From positions 1 to 5,229 of the forward strand of contig CAJFPI010000077.1 of NCBI GenBank assembly GCA_904398675.1: a DNA stretch of 5,229 nucleotides, read 5' to 3'. A program made the translations under genes and the position numbers. The number at the start of each line of letters is the position of its first letter. Position 1 is the stretch's first letter. This document shows positions 1 to 5,229 of the stretch, one piece after another. The stretch comes from an uncultured Oscillospiraceae bacterium. Lineage in GTDB: Bacteria; Bacillota; Clostridia; Oscillospirales; Oscillospiraceae. Below the pieces are notes generated by a model that was not told the origin of the DNA, made no database searches, and was given only the letters and a program-made list of their open reading frames with translations.

Positions 1-1431
1 GAGGCCCGCCGCGCTGATGGAAAAGCCCTTGGTGACGGCCTTCACCGTGTTGCCGGCGCTGTCCAGCTCGTCGCAGATGCGGATGGTCTCCTCACCGAGG
101 CCGCCCATCTCTGCAAGGCCCCGGGAGTTATCCACAATGGGGCCGTAGGCGTCGTTGGAGATGATCATGCCCACGATGGAGAGCATGCCCACAGCGGCCA
201 TGGCGATGCCGAAGAGGGCGTATCCTTCACCCATAGGCTCGCAGAGCTTATAGGACACCAGGGCGGAGATGGCGATGCCCACCATGGCGGGCAGGGCGGA
301 AATAAAGCCATAGGCCGTGCCGGAGAGAACGGTGAACGCCGGCCCGGAGGCGGAGGCGTGGGCCACGCGCTTGACAATGGGCTTGGTGTCGTCGGTAAAG
401 TAGTCGGTGGTGATGCCGATGATCACGCCCACCACAAGGCCAACCGCCGCCGCGCCCCAGATCCGCCAGGAGAATCCCTCAAAAATGGCGGTGGCCGCGG
501 CTGTGAGGACGATGTAGATGCCGGTGGTCACATAGGTGGAGGAGTTGAGGGCGTGGGTGGGGTTGCCGTTCTTGCCGATGCGGGCGGTGGCAATGCCGAT
601 GATGGAGGAGAGGAGGCCCAGGGCCGCATAGCAGAACACCATGGAGACGTTGGCATAAAGCTCGTCGGAGAGGGACTGGGCGATCACCAGGGCGGAGACC
701 ATGGCCGCCACGTTGGAGTCGAAGAGGTCGGCGCCCATGCCGGCCACGTCGCCCACGTTGTCGCCCACGTTATCCGCGATCACGGCCGGGTTGCGGGGGT
801 CGTCCTCCGCAATGCCCAGCTCCACCTTGCCGGTGAGGTCCGCGCTGACGTCGGCCGTCTTGGTGAAGATGCCGCCGCCGGCCTTGGCGAAGAGGGCCAG
901 GGAGCTGGCGCCGAAGGAGAATCCCAGCAGAATGGAGGAATCTCCCACGATCATCAACACTGCCGCCACGCCCAGGAGAGAGAAGGCCACCACAGCGAGG
1001 CCCATCACCGAGCCGCCCCGGAACCCAATGAGGAAGGCGGGCTTGATCCCGTGCTGGGCGCCCTCGGCCGCCCGGCCGTTGGCGTGGGTGGCCACCAGGA
1101 TGCCGATTTTGCCCGCCAGGGCGGAGAGCACCGTGCCGGCGATATAGGCCAGGGCCATGGAGACGTTATCCAGCGCATCCCCGCTCCATACCGGGGAGGG
1201 CAGGAACAGGAAGATGGCCACCGCGACCACCCCTGCAAAAATGGCGAGGATTTTATATTCCCGCCGCATAAAAGTGTTTGCGCCGGCCTTGATAAGGTCC
1301 GACACCTCGGCGATCCGTCCGTTTTCCATCCGCTGTTTCTTCACCCAGAGATACAGATAGACCGCAAACGCAAAGGCCAATACGATACTGAGGAACGACA
1401 GCGCGTAAAACACCGAAATCTGAGCGTCCAT
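1..1431 (-). CDS. hppA: Membrane-bound ion-translocating pyrophosphatase, K+-independent type (N-terminal 477 residues; C-terminus outside window)
   Basis: This integral membrane enzyme hydrolyses cytoplasmic pyrophosphate and uses the energy to move H+ (or Na+) across the cell membrane. The reading frame is open to the left edge, so the last part of a protein usually near 650-700 residues is missing. Hydrophobic segments are seen at roughly residues 6-31, 60-78, 88-115, 133-162, 240-282, 299-345, 366-394 and 403-425. The substrate-binding signature is intact: GGGIFTK at 185-191, the acidic EDDPRNP at 209-215 and DNVGDNVGDVAGMGADLF at 220-237, with the later SNDAYGPIVDN at 425-435. GNTVKAVTKG at 460-469 carries Lys464 and Thr467, the pair typical of K+-independent enzymes; K+-dependent ones have Ala and Gly there. 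Asp238 stands where Glu is usual. The ATG at 1431 is chosen for its GGGAGA site 7 nt upstream; an in-frame ATG at 1446 would add five residues but has AAAGG directly against it. The gene is divergent from recJ. The family is certain; the pumped ion is inferred. Confidence 0.97.
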   Translation of the reverse strand, partial: MDAQISVFYALSFLSIVLAFAFAVYLYLWVKKQRMENGRIAEVSDLIKAGANTFMRREYKILAIFAGVVAVAIFLFLPSPVWSGDALDNVSMALAYIAGTVLSALAGKIGILVATHANGRAAEGAQHGIKPAFLIGFRGGSVMGLAVVAFSLLGVAAVLMIVGDSSILLGFSFGASSLALFAKAGGGIFTKTADVSADLTGKVELGIAEDDPRNPAVIADNVGDNVGDVAGMGADLFDSNVAAMVSALVIAQSLSDELYANVSMVFCYAALGLLSSIIGIATARIGKNGNPTHALNSSTYVTTGIYIVLTAAATAIFEGFSWRIWGAAAVGLVVGVIIGITTDYFTDDTKPIVKRVAHASASGPAFTVLSGTAYGFISALPAMVGIAISALVSYKLCEPMGEGYALFGIAMAAVGMLSIVGMIISNDAYGPIVDNSRGLAEMGGLGEETIRICDELDSAGNTVKAVTKGFSISAAGL

Positions 1432-1552
1432 GCTCGAATCTCCCATCCTTTCTGTTCTGTTGTCGCACAGCTGTGTTTTGGGGGTTTCCGTGTATCTATA
1501 TGACCAAGGGGGGTAGCGGTTGAGTGGAATTTCCAACTACTCCCCTATTTTA
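1432..1552 (-). promoter_or_regulatory. Structured 5' untranslated leader of hppA, possible cis-regulatory RNA
   Basis: From the predicted transcription start near 1552 the hppA mRNA would have about 120 untranslated nucleotides, long for a simple leader. Near its 5' end GGGGAGUAG (1545-1537) can pair with CUACCCCCC (1516-1508), and GUUG with CAAC and UGG with CCA can extend the stem inside, giving a hairpin over about 1508-1545. A second C-run, CCCCC at 1484-1480, could compete for the same GGGG or pair with the GGGAG ribosome site at 1444-1440. The 10-bp palindrome CACAGCTGTG lies at 1466-1475. No U-tract follows the hairpin, so it does not look like a simple terminator. The GGGGAGUAG start recalls the 5' strand of yybP-ykoY (Mn2+) riboswitches, but I do not recognise the rest of that fold, so no class is assigned. 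Confidence 0.4.
1439..1444 (-). promoter_or_regulatory. Ribosome binding site of hppA
   Basis: GGGAGA on the minus strand lies 7 nt before the ATG at 1431, a normal spacing. A second purine run, AAGGAT, lies just upstream (1445-1450) but overlaps the alternative ATG at 1446 and is too close to serve it. This favours the start at 1431. Confidence 0.75.
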
Positions 1553-1558
1553 AGATAA

Positions 1559-1587
1559 AATTTACCATGACTGCTCAGGTTTGTCAA
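1559..1587 (-). promoter_or_regulatory. Sigma-A type promoter of hppA
   Basis: On the minus strand a perfect TTGACA (1587-1582) is followed by a 17-nt spacer and TAAATT (1564-1559), a 4/6 match to the -10 consensus. TGG directly before the -10 gives the TGn extended -10 element. Transcription would start near 1552. An AT-rich dyad, ATTTT-5 nt-AAAAT (1547-1561), overlaps the -10 and the start site. This is the best promoter match in the leftward direction. Confidence 0.75.
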
Positions 1588-1626
1588 CGCTCTTGCCCTC
1601 CCAAGCCGTTAAGATCCTGTTTAAAT

Positions 1627-1638
1627 CGGCTGCAGCCG
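1627..1638. repeat. 12-bp perfect palindrome midway between divergent promoters
   Basis: CGGCTGCAGCCG reads the same on both strands. Its centre (1632.5) is almost exactly midway between the inner edges of the hppA -35 (1587) and the recJ -35 (1679), about 45 bp from each. The two imperfect direct repeats CCGGAATGG (1642-1650) and CCGGATGG (1655-1662) follow on the recJ side. It could be an operator for a dimeric regulator, but a GC-rich palindrome in high-GC DNA may also arise by chance. The rest of 1588-1678 shows no gene and no terminator. Confidence 0.35.
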
Positions 1639-1678
1639 CAGCCGGAATGGCCCGCCGGATGGGGGATCTACTTTTTTC

Positions 1679-1707
1679 TTTACCTTTTCCGCCGCCTTTG
1701 CTATAAT
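1679..1707 (+). promoter_or_regulatory. Sigma-A type promoter of recJ-relA
   Basis: TTTACC (1679-1684, 4/6 match to TTGACA), a 17-nt spacer and a perfect TATAAT (1702-1707) form a convincing promoter. Transcription would begin near 1714, leaving a leader of about 67 nt before the recJ TTG. Since the start site falls practically on the ATG at 1718, that ATG is very unlikely to be used for translation. Confidence 0.75.
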
Positions 1708-1764
1708 AGATTAAATTATGATGTTGTCTAGCCGCCGCGCAGGATGCGCCGGCGGCCCCGAGAG

Positions 1765-1771
1765 AAAGGAG
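1765..1771 (+). promoter_or_regulatory. Ribosome binding site that fixes the recJ TTG start
   Basis: AAAGGAG lies 9 nt before TTG at 1781. The only upstream in-frame ATGs (1718 and 1721) have no such site and coincide with the predicted transcription start, so this site decides the start. Confidence 0.85.
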
Positions 1772-1780
1772 CGGGCGTGG

Positions 1781-3880
1781 TTGAAGTACACACGCTGGAT
1801 TTGCGGCGCCGCCCCCGAAGAGGAGGTCCAACGGCTGACGGACGCCGGCTATCCCTATTTGGTGGCCTGCGTTCTGGCGTCGCGGGGGATGGGCTCCCTT
1901 GAGGACGCCTCCCAGTTTTTGAGCCGGGAGCACCGGCTGAGCTATTCCCCGTTTTTGATGAAGGATATGGATAAAGCGGCGGCGCGGATCAACGCCGCCA
2001 TCGCCGCCGGAGAGAAGATCGCCGTCTTCGGCGACTACGATGTGGACGGCATCACCGCCACGGTGCTGCTGATGGATTACCTCCGCAGCCGGGGGGCGGA
2101 CTGCGTCAAATACATTCCCCGCCGGGTGGAGGACGGCTACGGCCTGGGCAGGGAGCCCATGCGCCTTCTGCGGGAGCGCCACGGCGTGGACCTGATCGTG
2201 ACGGTGGACTGCGGCATCACCGCCCTGGAGGAGGCGGAATATGCCAAGGAGCTGGGGGTGGACCTCATCATCACGGACCACCACGAGTGCAAGGAGGCCT
2301 TGCCCGACGCCGCGGCGGTGGTGGACCCCCACCGGCCGGACTGCCCCTACCCCTTCAAATGCCTTGCGGGGGTGGGCGTGGCACTCAAGCTGGTGCTGGC
2401 CCTGGGGGGCGAGAGCCAGGAGGATAAGCTCTTCGCCCGCTACTGCACCCTGGCCGCCATCGGCACGGTGGCGGATGTGATGAAGATGTGCGATGAAAAC
2501 CGAACCATTGTCTCCCGGGGCCTCGCCTCCATCCGCAGCACGGATTTCATCGGCCTGCAGGCCCTTTTAAAGGAGACGGGGCTGTGGGACAAGGAGATCA
2601 CCTCCATTCAGATCGGCTTTATCCTGGCCCCCCGCATCAACGCCGCCGGGCGCATGGGGGAGGCGGAGCTGGCGGCCGACCTGCTCCTCACCGACGACCC
2701 CGCCCGGGCGGAGGAGCTGGCAAGGGAGCTGTGCGCCCTGAACCGGGAGCGGCAGGCGGTGGAGCAGGAGATCTTCGCCCAGGCGGTGGAGCAGATCCAG
2801 TTCCTCCCCGCCGACCAGCGCAGCGCCCTGGTCCTCTCCAGCGACCAGTGGCACCAGGGGGTGGTGGGCATCGTGGCCTCCCGCCTGGCCGAGCGCTACT
2901 CCTGCCCCAGCTTTATGATCCATCTGGGCGGGGACGATATGGGAAAATGCTCCTGCCGGAGCTACGGCGGGTTTAACCTCTTTACCGCGCTGGAGTCCTG
3001 CTCGGACCTGCTGGAGGACTTCGGCGGCCACGAGCTGGCGGCCGGGTTCACCATCCGCCGGGAGAATATCCCGGCCTTCCGCCGCCGCATCAACCGCTGC
3101 GTCAGCGTCTTTCTCGGCGGCAAGGCGCCGGTCTCCTCCCTGGAGATCGACGTGGTCCTCTCCCGCCTGGAGCTGGTGACGCTGGAGGAGGTGGAGGCCC
3201 TGGGCCTTCTGGAGCCCTACGGCGCGGGCAACGACCGGCCGGTCTTCTGCATCAACGGCGCCAAGATCGAGTCGCTGCAGAGCGTGGGGCAGAACCGGCA
3301 CCTCAAGCTGCGCCTGTCCAAGGGCAAGCACTTTTTCGACGCCATTTTCTTCTCCGTCTCCAAGGACAGCTGCGGCCTGCAGCCCCTGGAGCGGGTGGAC
3401 GTGGCTTTCTATCTGCAGATCAATGAGTTTCGCGGCAACCGGACAGTGCAGCTGCAGGTCATCGACATCCGCCCCTCCCTCTATCCCAGCGCCCGGGAGC
3501 GGGACTGCCTGCGCCTGTGCGGCACGCTGCTGGAGGGCGGGACGGTCCGCCCCAGAGACGCCGCCCGCCTGCTCCCCAGCCGGGATCAGTTTGTTCGCCT
3601 GTGGCAGGCCCTGGTCCGGCTGACCCGGGACGGCGAGGTGTGCCTGCAGCGGCTGCCCGCCCTGCGGGAGCTGTCTGCCGCCATGGGCGGCACAGAACCG
3701 TTTCTGCGCACCGAGCTGGCCCTGGCCGTCTTTTCCGACCGCGGGCTTGCGTCCCTGGATGAGGAGGAGGACACCCTGCACATCGCCCTCCACCCGGGGA
3801 AAAAGGTGGTTTTGGAGGAGAGCCTGCCCCTCCGGCGGCTCTATGAAATCTTGGGAAATGAACAGAAGGGAGGCGTGTAG
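1781..3880 (+). CDS. recJ: Single-stranded-DNA-specific exonuclease RecJ
   Basis: This cytoplasmic 5'-3' exonuclease degrades single-stranded DNA during recombinational repair and mismatch and base excision repair. The protein is 699 residues starting at TTG, read as MKYTRW, a start typical of clostridial RecJ. The DHH phosphoesterase motifs are in order: GDYDVDG at 84-90, VDCG at 142-145, TDHHE at 165-169 and VDPH at 181-184, which supply the metal-binding Asp and His residues. LAPRINAAGRMG follows at 282-293. The DHHA1 part shows HQGVVGIVASRL at 358-369, RSYGGFNL at 393-400 and GGHELAAGF at 415-423. The OB-fold region opens near LLEPYGAGN (476-484). About 130 C-terminal residues (570-699) form an extra domain, as in other Firmicutes RecJ, which I cannot assign in detail. 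No catalytic residue appears to be missing. It is the first gene of an operon with relA, 2 nt downstream, and is divergent from hppA. Confidence 0.97.
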   Translation: MKYTRWICGAAPEEEVQRLTDAGYPYLVACVLASRGMGSLEDASQFLSREHRLSYSPFLMKDMDKAAARINAAIAAGEKIAVFGDYDVDGITATVLLMDYLRSRGADCVKYIPRRVEDGYGLGREPMRLLRERHGVDLIVTVDCGITALEEAEYAKELGVDLIITDHHECKEALPDAAAVVDPHRPDCPYPFKCLAGVGVALKLVLALGGESQEDKLFARYCTLAAIGTVADVMKMCDENRTIVSRGLASIRSTDFIGLQALLKETGLWDKEITSIQIGFILAPRINAAGRMGEAELAADLLLTDDPARAEELARELCALNRERQAVEQEIFAQAVEQIQFLPADQRSALVLSSDQWHQGVVGIVASRLAERYSCPSFMIHLGGDDMGKCSCRSYGGFNLFTALESCSDLLEDFGGHELAAGFTIRRENIPAFRRRINRCVSVFLGGKAPVSSLEIDVVLSRLELVTLEEVEALGLLEPYGAGNDRPVFCINGAKIESLQSVGQNRHLKLRLSKGKHFFDAIFFSVSKDSCGLQPLERVDVAFYLQINEFRGNRTVQLQVIDIRPSLYPSARERDCLRLCGTLLEGGTVRPRDAARLLPSRDQFVRLWQALVRLTRDGEVCLQRLPALRELSAAMGGTEPFLRTELALAVFSDRGLASLDEEEDTLHIALHPGKKVVLEESLPLRRLYEILGNEQKGGV
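3866..3873 (+). promoter_or_regulatory. Ribosome binding site of relA inside the recJ 3' end
   Basis: AAGGGAGG lies within the last codons of recJ, 9 nt before TTG at 3883. The relA frame has a TGA at 3859-3861, and the first in-frame ATG downstream falls at residue 42, within the HD domain, so TTG is the only start that fits both the site and the family. Confidence 0.85.
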
Positions 3881-3882
3881 CC

Positions 3883-5229
3883 TTGGCCACTGTAGAACAA
3901 CGGTATCAGCATCTGGAAAAGACCATCCGCGGCTACAACATCTCCGCTGATTTTCAGCAGATCCGCGCCGCCTTTGAATACGCCCAGTCCCACCACGGCA
4001 GCCAGATGCGCCGGGACGGCACCCCCTATATCACCCACCCGCTGAATGTGGCGCAGATCGTGGCGGAGATGCGGCTGGACAGCGAGTCCATCCAGGCGGC
4101 CCTCCTCCACGACTGCATCGAGGATACCGACGCCAGCTACGACGATATCGCCAAGCGTTTCGGCGTGACGGTGGCGGACCTGGTGGACGGCGTCACCAAG
4201 CTGACACGGGTCCACTACACCACCATGGAAGAGGAGCAGATGGAGAACCTGCGGAAGATGCTCTTCGCCATGAGCCGGGATATCCGGGTGATCCTCATCA
4301 AGATCGCCGACCGGCTTCACAACATGCGCACCATGGAGTATCAGACCCCGGAAAAGCAGCGGAAAAAGGCCTTTGAAACCATGGAGATCTACGCGCCCAT
4401 CGCCCACCGGCTGGGCATGCAGAAGGTGAAGTGGGAGCTGGAGGACCTGTCGCTGAAATATCTCGATCCGGTGGGCTACGACGAGATCACCTCCGCCCTG
4501 GCGGAGAAGAGCGACGAATACATGGTCTTTATGGACCGGGTCCAGGGGGAGATCGTCCAGCGCCTGACGGAGCTGCAGATCGAAAACACCGTCTACGGCC
4601 GGGTCAAGCACCCCTACAGCATCTACCGGAAGATGTATGCCCAGGGCAAGACCTTTGAACAGGTCTACGATCTTTTCGCCTTCCGGGTGCTGGTGAACAC
4701 GGTGGCCGACTGCTACAATGTGCTGGGCGCCATCCATGATCTCTACAAGCCTGTTCTGGGCCGGTTCAAGGACTATATCGCCATGCCCAAGCCCAACATG
4801 TACCAGAGCCTCCACACCACCGTCATCGGCGAGGACGGCATCCCCTTCGAGGTGCAGATCCGCACCTATGAGATGCACGCCATCGCCGAATACGGCGTGG
4901 CCGCCCACTGGAAATACAAGCAGGGTATCCAGGAGGACGACAAGGAGCACACCTATGAGTGGATCCGGCGCCTGCTGGAGAACCAGGAGGACGCCGACGC
5001 CGAGGACTTTATCCACAGCCTGAAGGTGGACATGTTCGACGACGAGGTGTTCGTCTTCACCCCCCGGGGGGATGTGATCAACCTGCCCGCCGGGGCCACG
5101 CCCATCGACTTCGCCTACTCCATCCACTCCGCCATCGGCAACTCCATGGTGGGCGCCAAGGTCAACGGGCGGATTGTGGGCTTTGACTACCAGCTCCACA
5201 ACGGGGACATTGTGGAGATCAACACCTCC
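3883..5229 (+). CDS. relA: Bifunctional (p)ppGpp synthetase/hydrolase, RelA/SpoT family (N-terminal 449 residues; C-terminus outside window)
   Basis: This cytoplasmic, ribosome-associated enzyme makes (p)ppGpp from ATP and GDP/GTP under amino acid starvation and hydrolyses it when starvation ends. Both activities look intact. The HD hydrolase domain (about 25-175) has His52, His76-Asp77 followed by EDTD (80-83), and Asp143 with RLHN (144-147). The synthetase domain (about 200-345) has YGRVKHPYSIYRKM at 238-251, Asp263 in VYDLFAFR, RFKD at 294-297, Tyr307 in KPNMYQSLH and FEVQIRT at 322-328. RFKD fits the RxKD motif of bifunctional Rel enzymes, not the ExDD of the synthetase-only RelA of E. 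coli. A TGS domain starts near 386 and is cut by the right edge; the helical, zinc-finger and ACT regions would follow in a protein near 730-780 residues. Start is TTG, 2 nt after the recJ stop, indicating translational coupling. The symbol rel is also used for this bifunctional type. Confidence 0.97.
   Translation, partial: MATVEQRYQHLEKTIRGYNISADFQQIRAAFEYAQSHHGSQMRRDGTPYITHPLNVAQIVAEMRLDSESIQAALLHDCIEDTDASYDDIAKRFGVTVADLVDGVTKLTRVHYTTMEEEQMENLRKMLFAMSRDIRVILIKIADRLHNMRTMEYQTPEKQRKKAFETMEIYAPIAHRLGMQKVKWELEDLSLKYLDPVGYDEITSALAEKSDEYMVFMDRVQGEIVQRLTELQIENTVYGRVKHPYSIYRKMYAQGKTFEQVYDLFAFRVLVNTVADCYNVLGAIHDLYKPVLGRFKDYIAMPKPNMYQSLHTTVIGEDGIPFEVQIRTYEMHAIAEYGVAAHWKYKQGIQEDDKEHTYEWIRRLLENQEDADAEDFIHSLKVDMFDDEVFVFTPRGDVINLPAGATPIDFAYSIHSAIGNSMVGAKVNGRIVGFDYQLHNGDIVEINTS

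Noticed and set aside
358..1503. Plus-strand open frame of 381 codons opposite hppA
   Set aside because: Its translation is low-complexity, rich in Gly, His and Glu, and it is the antisense shadow of a clear pyrophosphatase frame with intact motifs.
1508..1545. Stem-loop as a rho-independent terminator
   Set aside because: On the minus strand no U-tract follows. On the plus strand the following TATTTTAAGATAAAA is not a clean T-run, and no plus-strand gene ends before it.
1718..1780. ATG at 1718 as the start of recJ (21 residues longer)
   Set aside because: It lies about 10 nt after a TATAAT element, at the predicted transcription start, has no ribosome site, and the added residues do not resemble a RecJ N-terminus.
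1562..2332. Minus-strand open frame of 256 codons running from recJ into the intergenic region
   Set aside because: Overlaps the DHH-motif part of recJ, crosses both promoters and has no known-domain resemblance.
2567..3793. Minus-strand open frame of 408 codons opposite recJ
   Set aside because: Antisense to conserved RecJ codons; no recognisable domain; long antisense frames are expected in high-GC genes.
3841..5199. Minus-strand open frame of 452 codons opposite relA
   Set aside because: Rich in Val, Gly, His and Asp with no family resemblance; it mirrors the codon bias of the relA frame, which carries all catalytic motifs.
1..5229. A new multi-gene defence or mobile system
   Set aside because: All coding capacity is taken by hppA, recJ and relA; no repeats, integrase, transposase, toxin or CRISPR-like array is visible.

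Overview
The window holds three conserved housekeeping genes and one informative divergent intergenic region. I see no mobile element, CRISPR array, tRNA, rRNA or phage gene. G+C is high in the genes, with strong G/C preference at third codon positions. The regulatory DNA is AT-richer and has sigma-A type promoters. A membrane pyrophosphatase, a recJ-relA pair and TTG starts behind strong Shine-Dalgarno sites together suggest a high-GC member of the Clostridia, for example an Oscillospiraceae-like gut anaerobe (Flavonifractor, Lawsonibacter or Oscillibacter type). The taxon is inferred from gene order and protein flavour, not from a marker gene.

Layout. Positions 1-1431 on the minus strand encode the N-terminal 477 residues of a membrane-bound ion-translocating pyrophosphatase (hppA); the C-terminus lies beyond the left edge. 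Positions 1432-1780 are a divergent control region. It has a good promoter facing left (TTGACA-N17-TAAATT with an extended -10), an untranslated leader of about 120 nt with a strong stem-loop, a promoter facing right (TTTACC-N17-TATAAT), and a 12-bp perfect palindrome midway between the two promoters. Positions 1781-3880 on the plus strand encode a complete 699-residue RecJ exonuclease starting at TTG. Two bases after its stop, a second TTG starts a bifunctional RelA/SpoT-type (p)ppGpp synthetase/hydrolase, which is cut by the right edge after 449 residues, within its TGS domain.

Function. recJ and relA are almost certainly co-transcribed and link DNA repair with the stringent response. In many Firmicutes adenine phosphoribosyltransferase (apt) sits between these two genes; here it is absent. 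HppA uses the pyrophosphate made by biosynthesis to pump ions, and its Lys464/Thr467 pair marks the K+-independent subfamily. I do not see an undescribed multi-gene system. The points most worth a second look are the structured hppA leader, the palindrome shared by the divergent promoters, and an Asp in place of the usual Glu in the pyrophosphatase ion gate.
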